DNA from: Listeria swaminathanii
Lineage (GTDB): Bacteria > Bacillota > Bacilli > Lactobacillales > Listeriaceae
Length of the DNA stretch: 64,000 bases
Direction: 5' to 3'
NCBI RefSeq assembly: GCF_014229645.1
Contig: NZ_JAATOD010000001.1
Location: forward strand, 558,001-622,000
The notes below the pieces were generated by a model. That model was not told where the DNA came from and did no database searches. It worked only from the letters and a program-made list of their open reading frames with translations. Within the stretch, counting starts at the first letter, position 1; each line of letters begins with the position of its first letter. Positions 26,162-35,783 of the stretch are shown piece after piece. The translations under genes and the position numbers were made by a program.

Positions 26162-29100
26162 ATGATTAAAGTAACTAGAGCACGACATTATTTATTACTA
26201 TTAATGACATTTTTCCTAGTATTGGGACAATTAAACTTAACGACCTTTAAGGTGCTTGCGAAAGAAAATGGGAATGGTGAGCTTACTTATGAAGTTCAGT
26301 CTGAATTGACAGGAGATAAAAAATCAGCTGATTTAATCATTAAAGTAACACCGACAAAATATCAGATAAAAATCCTGACTATTGAAACACCTGATGGAAA
26401 GGTGGAAAAAGGCCAAGAAGCAAGCTATAAAGCTAAAAAAAATGGTGCCACTGATTTCTTAATTACTTATCAGGATGGAAGCGAAGGAAAAGAAGAAACT
26501 AAAACATATACTGCTTCTTATGAAGTAAGGGGCATAGTTTCTGATGAGGAAGCAATTGGAAAAGAAGACAATAATAGTCTGTATCCTTCTGCTTTGAACA
26601 ATATCAAAAACAAAAATCTAAAATCACTTAAAGCAGGACAGACAACCGTTGAATTGAAAATACCAGATTACAATCAAACAGCTTGGGCAAACGGCGATAT
26701 TAAAGAAGTAACCGCGACTGTGGAATTTGCTAACAATACCACTACTGGTAAAAAAGTGAATTTCACTTTACCAGATGGAATGCGTTTTGTTTCTGTTCCA
26801 GTACCGAGTAATTATCAGGCTAGTGCTAATGTGGCTCCAAGTATTTTAAGCTATTTAGGGTCAAATGATCCACTTGGAATAGCAATTACTTCGGTGAAGG
26901 TACCTGATAGAGAAACAGCCTATAATAAAGCTACTTTCGGAGAAGTTAGTTATGAGCTAAGTCCAGGGACTGAAAAAGTAAGTTTTACTTTCTCTGTACA
27001 ATTAGATGCAGCGAAATATTACGGAGCAACTGACCTAGCCACCCCTATAAAAACAGAAGTATTTATGGGTGAGGAAAGTACACTAGTTGCATCCGCAGAA
27101 CACACGATTCATGCGGAAGGAAATAAGGTTGTAGGTTATTCAAATCAGGATCATGTGAAAACGATGTTCCGTAATTGGTATAATAGTCAAAGATTATCAG
27201 AAGTTCTTGCAAGTACAGATACAACAGACTCATATAACTATACAAAATCTTATTCTGTCGTGAATGGGTTGAATAATTTAGACAGCCGTGGAGCGTTATA
27301 TTATATTGCTAAAAATGTAGATGTCACTCTTTATTACCCAGAAGGTATGGAGTTTGTTGATGTTGTAAATAATAATGGGGCAGTGCAGTCGAACAATTCC
27401 AACCTAACTATTACTGATTACCCAAGTGAAAATAAGGTTGTGGTTAATTGTAAGCAATTAAATTTAAACTCGGTTAATAATTCTATTTATGCAGTAAAAT
27501 ATAAAATACCTAAAGGAACCTCTGCAGGAATATATAGTACGACAAAAGCGCCACATGCGATTATCACAACGTATGATGGAAAAGTGTTTGAATCAAAGGC
27601 ATTAAGTAGTAATATTAGCGATTTAGCCACCTTAGCTCCACTAGATACTTGTACGGTGGTTAATACTTCTAGTAATAAAATGAAATTGTTTTCAGCAAAT
27701 GGAACGATCAATCCGGATAATGAGACTTGGGCTGGTAGCATACAAATCGATAATAAAAGAACGGCTGGTGTGAAAAAAAATCAAATGTATCAAATTGAAT
27801 TTGACCCTAACTGGGAAGCATATATGGTCAATATCCCTTTTGATAGCACCATTTCAGGAAATAAAATAAGTGATGTACAGTATAAAACAAATTTAAATGA
27901 CACGTTTCGAACATATGAAGGAGAGCTTACCAAAAATAATAACCAAATGTATCGACTAGATGCAAACGCAGTAGGGCTTAAACCGGGTGAGTATTTCACA
28001 GAAGTAAAAGCGAATGTAGGAGATTTTTCACCTGGATATCAGAATACAGAAGCTTCGGCTACTTATCGTTGGAACTCCACTGTTTCGTACGGTAAAGTTA
28101 AGCCAGGAATTACATCTATTCAATTTAAAGGTGCCATTTGGGATGCTGATGACGAGGAAAATACAAAATCTTCTGGTACATCAACTTATAGCGTTTCAAA
28201 TACAGTCACTACAGCAGCAAATGGGACTGCAGCTTTCTTCAACAAAGCTGGTAAAACAGTAAAAACAGCTAGTGCAGGAGAAACTATTAACACGAAAGCA
28301 ACGTTAATTTTATCGGACTATCCTTATGGAACTAGAACTGCACTTAATAACCCAGAAATATACTTACGTGTTCTAGAAGGAACAAAAATTCAGCCTTCTT
28401 CCATTAAATTGACAGATCAGGATGGGAAAGATGTTAATTTCTCGGTTCAACAGGAAACAGCAAATAATGGAGACAAAGTATATGTATTAAAAACAACGGA
28501 TGTAGCAGTAGGAAAATATACTGGATACCCAACTAAAAGTACATCTTTAAATATCAGCTATGATACAACATTTGATGTAACTCTTGCTAAAAGTATCAGT
28601 ATGGATGCACAACAAGTCATTGCGTGGGGTGGATCGAATGTTACTTCCGCCATCGCCAATAATAGTTTTTTAGATACAGGACTAGATGTTAATAAAAATG
28701 GTCGAGAAGATGAAAAATTACTTTCAGTCAACAGTAGTACTTTAAGCGTTCCAAAACAAGACACAGTTACAGTAGAATCTTTCTTAAATGTAGCTGGGGA
28801 AGGAGAAAAAGCCGCTTATATTGAAGGGGATGATAGTACAGTTTCTTACTTCACGCCTGGGACGGATGCCGACTATACGGTTCAAATCACTAACACCGCA
28901 AATGGTGAAGCAGGCACTTTTGAACTATATATCCCAATCCCAAAAACTGGTCAAAACTTCGGAGAAAAATTCCAAAGTGAAGCATTTAAGTGGGATATGA
29001 AGTTAAATAACGCACTTGCAATTGATGACGAACAAAAAAGACAATTTGAAGTGAGTTACGCAACCGAGGCAACCGAAAGTAACTATGATTCAACAAGTAT

Positions 29101-32100
29101 TTATACAGAGACAGTATCAGATTACGGAAAAGTAAATATGGTTCGAATTAAAGTAAAAACGCAAATTAATGCAGGCGAAACACAAGTTTTCAGAGTGCCA
29201 CTTAAAGTAGATGAAACTTTTGAGTCTGCAATGGAGAGCAACAAAATTAGTAAACGTGATATTTACAATCCACACTACCGAGTAATAACCAATACTTTCT
29301 CCGGTTCATTATCAGGAACAAAAGTAGGAGCTGAACTTGTCATTGGCGAAGTTTCGGGGACATTATTTAATGACAAAGATGTTAACGGGGTTTATGAAAA
29401 AGCCAAAGGTGATGAACCATTAGCTAACGAAACAGTTGAGCTTTATAAGTGGAATGATGCAATCTCGAAGTATGAACCTGCTAAGATAGCGGGAGAAAAT
29501 GTAACTACTAAAACGAATAGTAATGGGAAATACAGCTTTGATTATGACTCTGGTGTAGGTTATGGTAATTATGCTGTGAATTTCCCGGACAAAGCAGGTT
29601 ATCAGTTTACGTTGAAAAATGTAGGAAAAGATGCCACATTAGTTAGTGATGTACCTTACAGCGGCGCAGACAAAGGGTGGAATAAACAAATTGATCCAAC
29701 GAAACCAAATTCGCAATATATCAATGCGGGATACTATGCTTATAATCCAACACAAGATTTAAAAGTAAACTTAAATGAAAAACAAGTACAGATGGGTCGC
29801 AGCCTAGAAATTACACTACCAAAAGTTGCTCCAACTACTGGACAAGCTGCAGAAGATACGATTGAACCAAGCTTCTTTAAGAATATTAAAGCAAACACTA
29901 ATGGCTATAAATGGACTGTACTTGATACTAATGTCGCTACAGTACAAACGCTGGCTGATGGGTCAGCCGCTGTAGTAGGTGTTTCCACAAATGGCAAGGC
30001 GATAAATAAAACTAATTTAACTATTACAATTAAAGATGTTTTCGGAACGGAAAAAAACTCTACAGCACCTGTATATGTAACGAGTACCGATGCAACTATT
30101 ACCCAACGAAATGGATTCACATTAGGAGCAACTAATTTTTCAATGGAATATAAGGATGTATCATCGTTAACTGATGGCCAAGCATTGAACTTAGCGAAAA
30201 CAGCTGCTTTTGAAGAAGTGAAGAACGGTGTTAACTCCAGTGCAGAAGACCGCTTGAGCATAGTACAAGTAAATCAAACGCAACTAGCTGCCATAAAAAA
30301 TGGTTCAAGTCAAGGCGGCGTATATCCATTAACTTATACGATAGCTAAAGATAGTAAAACTGTTGATGTAACTATCCAAGTAACGGTGGGGAAAGATTTA
30401 GTCGGGGTGAACGCACATAATTCAACTATTTATGTAGGTGATACGTGGCTCGCTGTGAACAACTTTGATAGTGCAACTAACGAACAGGGTGAAAATACTG
30501 TACCATTTAGCGATGTGACTGTCTCAGGTAACGTAAACACCAATGTAGCAGGTATTTACCCAGTAACATACACTTACAATAATGTTTCTACAACTATTAA
30601 CGTAACAGTTAAAGAGAAACTAACTGCGGTGAACGCACATAATTCAACCATTTATACAGGTGATGATTGGAGCGCAGCAGATAACTTTGACAGCGCGTTA
30701 GATAAAGATGGTAATACAGTAGATTTTGAAGATGTAACAGTTTTAGGGAACGTAGATACTAAGACAGCAGGAACAACTACTGTAAAATACACCTATGATG
30801 GGATTACGACGACCGTTACTGTGACTGTTAAAGAAAATAAAACAGGCATAAGTGCGCACGATTCCACTATTTATGTAGGAGATTTATGGACAGCCAAAGA
30901 TAATTTTGATAGTGCCTTTGATAGTGAAGGCGAATCTGTTGCATTTAAAGATGTTACTGTGACAGAAAAACCAAAAGTAAATACAACAAAAGCTGGTGCT
31001 TATGAAGTCACGTACACATACGGTAAAGTATCTAAAACTATCACTTTAACAGTTAAAGCTAAGTTGACTGCAGTAAATGCCCATGACTCAACCATTTATA
31101 TTGGTGATGCTTGGAGTGCAGCAGATAACTTCGACAGTGCGTTAGATAAAGATGGTAATGCGGTTTCTTTCACAGCTATTCAAGCGAATGGAACAGTTGA
31201 TACAGATAAAGCAGGAATCTATCCAGTGACGTATGTTTATGACGGAGTTTCAACAACTATTAACGTAAAAGTCAAAGATATACTAACAACTGTAAATGCC
31301 CATGATTCTACAATCTATATAGGCGATAGCTGGAGCGCACGAGATAACTTTGATAGCGCTCAAGATAGGGACGGCAACCAAGTAGCTTATAAAGATATCA
31401 CTGTAACGGAAAATCAGACAGTTGATTTTGAAACACCAGGCGTTTATCAAGTGACCTATAGTTATAAAGGCGTTTCTACGAGCGTTACAGTCACTGTAGA
31501 ACCAAGAAAGACTAGTGTAGACGTGAAAGATAGCACGATTTATACTGGTGATACTTGGAAAGCAAAAGACAATTTCACTAGTGCAACAGATAAAAAAGGT
31601 GCCCAAGTTTCTTTTGCCGATGTCACTGTAACAGGACAAGTAGATTCAAAAACAGCTGGCACTTATGAAGTCAGTTACAGCTATGATGGAGTTAAAAAAG
31701 TGGCTCATATTACTGTGCTAAAAAATCAAGCTCAAATAACTATAAAAGATAGCGTTATTAAACAAGGTAATAAATGGAAGTCAGAAGATAATTTTATTAG
31801 CGCGACAAACAGAGATGGTGTAGCAATTACTTTCTCTCAAGTACAAGTAAAAGGAACTGTAAATGTAAATAAAGCAGGAACATATCAAGTTGCCTACTCC
31901 TATGATCCAAATGAAGGAACAGTAGACGCAGGAAAAGAACAACTAGCAGTCATAGCAACTATTCAAGTAGAAGAAAAAATGATTGCGACCCCAGTCGAAC
32001 CAGGCAAACCAAGTACGCCAAATAAATCTCCTGTAAAAAAAGGGAAGAGTAATGTAAAAGGTAATGATCAGCAACATACGGAAACTTATGAAGCTGTAAA

Positions 32101-32221
32101 ACCAATACCAAAAACAGGGGACCAAACAAACACATTGGGAATCTGGGTAGGCATTTGCTTACTAAGTATGAGCTTGCTTCTATGGATAGTAATGAGAGGA
32201 AGGAAGAAAAGACATCAATAA
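26162..32221 (+). CDS. giant cell-wall-anchored adhesin-like protein with Ig-like repeats
   Basis: A 2019-residue surface protein. A signal peptide (residues 1 to about 35) is followed by a long beta-rich region of about 1000 residues. An SdrD B-like/Cna-like unit follows (about 1060-1180: GEVSGTLFNDKDVNGVYEKA..., with a Ca-loop-like DKDVNG). Seven group-3 bacterial Ig-like repeats of 73-75 residues follow, then a Pro/Lys spacer and a sorting signal with IPKTG at residues 1982-1986, a hydrophobic helix and RGRKKRHQ. Sortase A should link it to peptidoglycan. L. monocytogenes has a closely sized homologue. Its ligand is unknown; adhesion is inferred from architecture. Confidence 0.93.
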   Translation: MIKVTRARHYLLLLMTFFLVLGQLNLTTFKVLAKENGNGELTYEVQSELTGDKKSADLIIKVTPTKYQIKILTIETPDGKVEKGQEASYKAKKNGATDFLITYQDGSEGKEETKTYTASYEVRGIVSDEEAIGKEDNNSLYPSALNNIKNKNLKSLKAGQTTVELKIPDYNQTAWANGDIKEVTATVEFANNTTTGKKVNFTLPDGMRFVSVPVPSNYQASANVAPSILSYLGSNDPLGIAITSVKVPDRETAYNKATFGEVSYELSPGTEKVSFTFSVQLDAAKYYGATDLATPIKTEVFMGEESTLVASAEHTIHAEGNKVVGYSNQDHVKTMFRNWYNSQRLSEVLASTDTTDSYNYTKSYSVVNGLNNLDSRGALYYIAKNVDVTLYYPEGMEFVDVVNNNGAVQSNNSNLTITDYPSENKVVVNCKQLNLNSVNNSIYAVKYKIPKGTSAGIYSTTKAPHAIITTYDGKVFESKALSSNISDLATLAPLDTCTVVNTSSNKMKLFSANGTINPDNETWAGSIQIDNKRTAGVKKNQMYQIEFDPNWEAYMVNIPFDSTISGNKISDVQYKTNLNDTFRTYEGELTKNNNQMYRLDANAVGLKPGEYFTEVKANVGDFSPGYQNTEASATYRWNSTVSYGKVKPGITSIQFKGAIWDADDEENTKSSGTSTYSVSNTVTTAANGTAAFFNKAGKTVKTASAGETINTKATLILSDYPYGTRTALNNPEIYLRVLEGTKIQPSSIKLTDQDGKDVNFSVQQETANNGDKVYVLKTTDVAVGKYTGYPTKSTSLNISYDTTFDVTLAKSISMDAQQVIAWGGSNVTSAIANNSFLDTGLDVNKNGREDEKLLSVNSSTLSVPKQDTVTVESFLNVAGEGEKAAYIEGDDSTVSYFTPGTDADYTVQITNTANGEAGTFELYIPIPKTGQNFGEKFQSEAFKWDMKLNNALAIDDEQKRQFEVSYATEATESNYDSTSIYTETVSDYGKVNMVRIKVKTQINAGETQVFRVPLKVDETFESAMESNKISKRDIYNPHYRVITNTFSGSLSGTKVGAELVIGEVSGTLFNDKDVNGVYEKAKGDEPLANETVELYKWNDAISKYEPAKIAGENVTTKTNSNGKYSFDYDSGVGYGNYAVNFPDKAGYQFTLKNVGKDATLVSDVPYSGADKGWNKQIDPTKPNSQYINAGYYAYNPTQDLKVNLNEKQVQMGRSLEITLPKVAPTTGQAAEDTIEPSFFKNIKANTNGYKWTVLDTNVATVQTLADGSAAVVGVSTNGKAINKTNLTITIKDVFGTEKNSTAPVYVTSTDATITQRNGFTLGATNFSMEYKDVSSLTDGQALNLAKTAAFEEVKNGVNSSAEDRLSIVQVNQTQLAAIKNGSSQGGVYPLTYTIAKDSKTVDVTIQVTVGKDLVGVNAHNSTIYVGDTWLAVNNFDSATNEQGENTVPFSDVTVSGNVNTNVAGIYPVTYTYNNVSTTINVTVKEKLTAVNAHNSTIYTGDDWSAADNFDSALDKDGNTVDFEDVTVLGNVDTKTAGTTTVKYTYDGITTTVTVTVKENKTGISAHDSTIYVGDLWTAKDNFDSAFDSEGESVAFKDVTVTEKPKVNTTKAGAYEVTYTYGKVSKTITLTVKAKLTAVNAHDSTIYIGDAWSAADNFDSALDKDGNAVSFTAIQANGTVDTDKAGIYPVTYVYDGVSTTINVKVKDILTTVNAHDSTIYIGDSWSARDNFDSAQDRDGNQVAYKDITVTENQTVDFETPGVYQVTYSYKGVSTSVTVTVEPRKTSVDVKDSTIYTGDTWKAKDNFTSATDKKGAQVSFADVTVTGQVDSKTAGTYEVSYSYDGVKKVAHITVLKNQAQITIKDSVIKQGNKWKSEDNFISATNRDGVAITFSQVQVKGTVNVNKAGTYQVAYSYDPNEGTVDAGKEQLAVIATIQVEEKMIATPVEPGKPSTPNKSPVKKGKSNVKGNDQQHTETYEAVKPIPKTGDQTNTLGIWVGICLLSMSLLLWIVMRGRKKRHQ
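30407..31975 (+). repeat. seven tandem ~220-bp Ig-like repeats inside the wall protein
   Basis: Units begin near 30407, 30629, 30848, 31073, 31292, 31517 and 31736, with a period of 219-225 bp. Each encodes the pattern STIYxGDxWxAxDNFDSAxDxxGxxVxFxDVxVxGxVxxxxxGxYxVxYxYxGV. The first two share long identical stretches at the DNA level, the last two are the most diverged, so the array has both recent and old copies. Confidence 0.9.
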
Positions 32222-32261
32222 GAAGAAATATCAGATATAAGAACAAGACTAAGAAGGTAAA

Positions 32262-32300
32262 CTAAATACCGACCAGAGGAATCTGGTCGGTATTTTTATC
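32262..32300. terminator. terminator after the giant wall protein gene
   Basis: AAATACCGACCAGA and TCTGGTCGGTATTT form a perfect 14-bp stem around GGAA, followed by TT-rich sequence. The A-run on the left may let it act for the converging gene too. Confidence 0.85.
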
Positions 32301-32336
32301 GGGAAATATAGAAGTAAACTCAGTAAATAATATTAT

Positions 32337-32594
32337 TCAATACAACCACCAAACCAAAACCCCAACAGTCCAAACCATCGCAAGCGGCACTAAAATCCGG
32401 AACTTCGGCTTTTGGGTTTTATGATGAAACAACTGCATCGACATCCAACTACCAAATGCCCCACCAAGAAAAGCAGTGAAAAGCAGTACAGATTCAGGTA
32501 TCCGGTAAGCGTGTTTAATTGCTTTCCGTTTATCAATAGCGAATAATAGAAAAGAAATAAGCGTTATCGCGATTAAATATATTGTTAAAATCAT
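32337..32594 (-). CDS. DUF1294 family small membrane protein
   Basis: An 85-residue protein with three hydrophobic helices and the DUF1294 pattern: FAIDKRKAIKHAYRIPESVLLFTAFLGGAFGSWMSMQLFHHKTQKPKF. No function is established for the family. The ATG at 32594 follows AAGGGGG with suitable spacing; the in-frame ATG at 32612 lies before that site and is rejected. It stands alone between two operons and converges with the wall protein gene. Confidence 0.85.
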   Translation of the reverse strand: MILTIYLIAITLISFLLFAIDKRKAIKHAYRIPESVLLFTAFLGGAFGSWMSMQLFHHKTQKPKFRILVPLAMVWTVGVLVWWLY

Positions 32595-32672
32595 CCAGAA
32601 ATCCCCCTTCATTGCTAAAACAAACTTTATTGATTAGAATAAAAGCATACCATAAAAGAAAGCAGGGATAAA

Positions 32673-33050
32673 ATGGCAAAAGAAATTATTCAAACATCGT
32701 CAGCCCCAAAAGCACTTGGACCATACTCACAAGCTGTAAAAGTGAACGGACTTATTTTTACGTCAGGTCAACTTGGTATTAACCCGGCAACTGGAGAATT
32801 AGCAGAAGGCGCGACAAAACAAGCCGAGCAAGCTTTTAAAAATATAGCAGCAGTGTTAGAAGAAGCAGGTTCTGGACTTGATAAAATCATCAAAGCGACC
32901 GTTTTCTTCAAAGATTTAAATGAATTTACGGCTGTAAATGAAGTTTATGCGACATTCTTTTCCAGTGATTTCCCAGCGAGAAGTGCTTTCCAAGTAGCGA
33001 AATTGCCGCTTGATGCTGAAATTGAAATCGAAGTTATCGCAGAAGCATAA
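32673..33050 (+). CDS. ridA: RidA family enamine/imine deaminase
   Basis: A 125-residue RidA/YjgF protein. The family hydrolyses reactive enamine/imine intermediates such as 2-aminoacrylate made by PLP enzymes, protecting those enzymes. The diagnostic motifs are present: SSAPKALGPYSQAVKVNG, FTSGQLGINPATGEL, the substrate-binding Arg in FPARSAFQVAKLPLDAEIEIE (residues about 104-123). Length and motifs are those of an intact enzyme. AGGGAT precedes the ATG. It is monocistronic; a sigma-A promoter and SAM riboswitch follow it. Confidence 0.93.
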   Translation: MAKEIIQTSSAPKALGPYSQAVKVNGLIFTSGQLGINPATGELAEGATKQAEQAFKNIAAVLEEAGSGLDKIIKATVFFKDLNEFTAVNEVYATFFSSDFPARSAFQVAKLPLDAEIEIEVIAEA

Positions 33051-33066
33051 ATATTCAGAAATAAAT

Positions 33067-33096
33067 TTGACAACTACGAGAAGCAAACGATATAAT
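33067..33096 (+). promoter_or_regulatory. sigma-A promoter of the SAM-riboswitch transcript
   Basis: TTGACA (33067-33072) and TATAAT (33091-33096) are perfect consensus boxes separated by 18 bp, about 20 bp upstream of the S-box aptamer. Confidence 0.85.
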
Positions 33097-33114
33097 AAGA
33101 ACCAATTACATAGT

Positions 33115-33271
33115 AACTTATCAAGAAAGGTGGAGGGTTCTGGCCCAGCGAAGCCTTGGCAACCGGATTTTTCACGGTGCCAAATCCAGCAGGTAACACT
33201 GACAGATAAGGCACGCGAATCAGGTAAATTCACTTTCCCTTAAAAGCTGTCTTTTGAGGGGAAGTTTTTTT
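33115..33271 (+). promoter_or_regulatory. SAM-I (S-box) riboswitch with terminator
   Basis: The conserved S-box core is present: ACTTATCAAGAAAGGTGGAG, then CTGGCCC, GCGAAGCC, TTGGCAACCGG and the closing GATAAG (33205-33210) that pairs with CTTATC (33117-33122) as P1. It is followed by an intrinsic terminator, CTTTCCCTTAAAAG/CTTTTGAGGGGAAG plus TTTTTTT, at 33232-33271. With SAM bound, transcription should stop before the methyltransferase gene; with low SAM it should continue. Confidence 0.93.
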
Positions 33272-33305
33272 GTACATAAAAATAAAACGAATTGAGGCGA
33301 AGGAA

Positions 33306-34409
33306 ATGAATCAAGTAGCACCATTTTATGCAGATCATGTTGGAAGTATTTTACGGACAAAGGCTATTAAAGACGCGCGGGAGAAGTTCCAAGCTGGCGA
33401 AATAACAGCCCAAGAGTTGCGCGAAATCGAAAATACAGAAATTAAGTATATCGTCGAAAAGCAAAAAGAAGTCGGCTTAAAATCAATCACAGATGGCGAG
33501 TTTCGCCGTGCTTGGTGGCATTTTGACTTCTTGGAGAATTTGGATGGGGTAGAAGGATACGATGCGGCTGGCGGCATTCAATTCAGCAAAGTCCAAACAA
33601 AATCACATTCGGTAAAAATCACAGCTCCAATCGATTTCACCACGCATCCATTTATAGAAGATTTTATTTTCCTAAAAGAAGCTGTTGGGGAAAATCATGT
33701 CGCGAAACAAACGATTCCGAGTCCAGCAATGCTTCATTATCGTGGCGACATTGAGTATCAGCCATATTTAGACGATGCCGACAAATTCGCCGCTGATTTA
33801 GCGACTGCGTATCAAAAAGCAATCCAAGCATTTTATGATGCCGGTTGTCGTTATCTGCAATTAGATGATACGTCTTGGAGCTATTTATGCTCGGATGAAC
33901 AACGCGAAGTCGTGCGCCAAAGAGGATTTGACCCGGACACATTGCAAGAAACGTATAAAAATCTTATCAATGAATCTATCAAACATAAACCAGCTGACAT
34001 GGTTATTACAATGCACATTTGTCGCGGGAATTTCCGTTCTACATGGATTGCGGAAGGCGGCTATGGACCAGTTGCGGAAACCTTATTCGGTCAATTAAAC
34101 ATCGATGGTTTCTTTTTAGAATATGATAATGAACGTTCTGGAGATTTTGCGCCATTAAAATATGTGACGCGCCCAGATTTGAAAATCGTGCTCGGCTTAA
34201 TTACATCGAAAACAGGTGAATTAGAAGACGAAGCGGCGATTAAAGCGCAGATTGCAGAAGCGAGCGAAATCGTCCCATTAAGCCAATTACGCCTAAGTCC
34301 ACAATGCGGATTCGCCTCCACAGAAGAAGGCAATATCCTGACCGAAGAAGAACAATGGAATAAATTACGCTACGTTGTCCAATTAGCAGAAGACGTTTGG
34401 GGTAAATAA
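33306..34409 (+). CDS. MetE-like methionine synthase II (YxjG/YxjH type)
   Basis: A 367-residue protein matching the C-terminal catalytic half of cobalamin-independent methionine synthase, like B. subtilis YxjG/YxjH. It probably methylates homocysteine to methionine, though the methyl donor for these short forms is uncertain. Zinc-site and substrate blocks are visible: FYADHVGSILR, LQLDDTSWSYL, MHICRGNFRSTW (His and Cys ligands), FFLEYDNERSG and LSPQCGFASTEEGN. The ATG at 33306 follows AGGCGAAGG; an in-frame TTG at 33270 lies in the riboswitch terminator. The S-box upstream ties it to methionine supply. Confidence 0.92.
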   Translation: MNQVAPFYADHVGSILRTKAIKDAREKFQAGEITAQELREIENTEIKYIVEKQKEVGLKSITDGEFRRAWWHFDFLENLDGVEGYDAAGGIQFSKVQTKSHSVKITAPIDFTTHPFIEDFIFLKEAVGENHVAKQTIPSPAMLHYRGDIEYQPYLDDADKFAADLATAYQKAIQAFYDAGCRYLQLDDTSWSYLCSDEQREVVRQRGFDPDTLQETYKNLINESIKHKPADMVITMHICRGNFRSTWIAEGGYGPVAETLFGQLNIDGFFLEYDNERSGDFAPLKYVTRPDLKIVLGLITSKTGELEDEAAIKAQIAEASEIVPLSQLRLSPQCGFASTEEGNILTEEEQWNKLRYVVQLAEDVWGK

Positions 34410-34415
34410 CTAATA

Positions 34416-34453
34416 AGAAGAGCTAGCCGCATTTGTGCGCTAGTTCTTTTTGC
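34416..34453 (+). terminator. intrinsic terminator after MetE-like gene
   Basis: AGAGCTAGCCGC and GCGCTAGTTCT form a stem with one bulge, followed by TTTTT. Confidence 0.72.
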
Positions 34454-34512
34454 GTCTTTACAAAAATGGCGAGTAGGGCTAGAATAGATGTTCAAGAAGG
34501 AGGGGTGCCCCT

Positions 34513-35613
34513 TTGGATGACAAATTACAAACTAAATTAACCTTATTACCTGAATCACCAGGTTGTTATATTTATAGAGATGAAAATAACGAAATTCTGT
34601 ATATCGGTAAATCAAAATGCTTGAAAAACCGCGTAAAATCCTATTTTCACAGCAAACAAATTGGAAAAACAGCAAGACTTGTACGGCAAATTCGCGATTT
34701 AGAACTAATCATCACTACTTCCGAAAAAGAAGCCCTACTACTCGAAATGATTTTAATTCAAAAATATCAGCCACCTTTTAATATCCAGTTAAAAGAAGGA
34801 CCGAGCTACCCATATATCAAAATTACGAATGAAAAAAATCCGCATATCGAAGTCGTGTTGGAAGTAAAACAAGATGGCGCACACTATTTTGGCCCCTATC
34901 CGGGCCGCTATTCCGCTAGACAAACTGTGGAATTAATCGAAAAACTATTTCCACTTTGTAGGTGTGACGGGAAGCCGGGCCGTCCGTGTTTATACTATCA
35001 TTTAGGACTTTGCTTAGGGCCATGCCACGAAGAAATTGAGCCAGCTGTTTATGAAAATCAAATCCGAAAAATCAGCCGTTTCCTTGAAGGTGACGTTAAA
35101 AATGTGAAAGACAAGCTAATGGCAGATATGCAAGAAGCAACAGAAAAACTCGAATTTGAAAGAGCAGCCGAATTACGCGATAAAATGCACGCTATTAATG
35201 AAACAATTGAAAAGCAGCACATTATTTTCCCAGGCTTAAAAAATCGTGACATCATCGGTTGTTATGAACAAGACAATCATTTAAGTGTCTTTGTTTTCTT
35301 CGTTCGAAATGGCGCAATTAATGGAAGCAAGTGGCACGTTTTCGAAATCGAAAAATCGCTTCAAGAAGATTTAGCCAACTTTATCAACCATTTTTATGAC
35401 GATCCTAATAATATGCAACCAAAAGAATTACTAATTGCAGAAAAAATCGCTAAAAAATTGCTAAAAGAGCCACTTCGAAAAGCATGTTTATTCCCACAAA
35501 AAGGCGGCAAAAAGAAACAAATTGACCTCGCCGTTGAAAATGCCAAAAGCACTTATATCGCATACGCTAAGATGAAAGAATATGATTTTGAAAAAGAATT
35601 AAATAACCGTTAG
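34513..35613 (+). CDS. UvrC-like endonuclease lacking the C-terminal half
   Basis: A 366-residue homologue of excinuclease subunit UvrC, which is normally about 600 residues. The GIY-YIG nuclease domain is intact (GCYIYRDENNEILYIGKSKCLKNRV, residues about 16-42). The cysteine cluster is present (C149RC...C...C) and a UVR motif lies at about 204-238 (EKLEFERAAELRDKM). It ends after a short linker, so the RNase H-like 5'-incision domain and HhH repeats are missing. It could make only the 3' incision. The stop is clean and a terminator follows, so it looks like a designed paralogue rather than a broken gene. TTG 34513 follows AAGGAGG. Confidence 0.88.
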   Translation: MDDKLQTKLTLLPESPGCYIYRDENNEILYIGKSKCLKNRVKSYFHSKQIGKTARLVRQIRDLELIITTSEKEALLLEMILIQKYQPPFNIQLKEGPSYPYIKITNEKNPHIEVVLEVKQDGAHYFGPYPGRYSARQTVELIEKLFPLCRCDGKPGRPCLYYHLGLCLGPCHEEIEPAVYENQIRKISRFLEGDVKNVKDKLMADMQEATEKLEFERAAELRDKMHAINETIEKQHIIFPGLKNRDIIGCYEQDNHLSVFVFFVRNGAINGSKWHVFEIEKSLQEDLANFINHFYDDPNNMQPKELLIAEKIAKKLLKEPLRKACLFPQKGGKKKQIDLAVENAKSTYIAYAKMKEYDFEKELNNR

Positions 35614-35647
35614 AAGCTAATTTCCAAGGATTAGCTTCTTTCTTTTT
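35610..35647 (+). terminator. intrinsic terminator after UvrC-like gene
   Basis: GAAGCTAAT and ATTAGCTTC form a stem around a short loop at the stop codon, followed by T-rich sequence. Confidence 0.75.
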
Positions 35648-35783
35648 CGGTGTTGAAAATCTTATCACAAATAAGTATGGTCAATAATCTATCCTTATGG
35701 TAAAATCTTACGAGTACGGAAAAAAATTAGGCTACATAAAAATAATTAATTAAAGCAAAACACATATAGAGGGAGGACACAAT

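Noticed and set aside
30407..31975. Regular ~220-bp repeats considered as a CRISPR or satellite array
   Set aside because: They are in frame within the wall protein gene and encode Ig-like domains; there are no short identical repeats with unique spacers.
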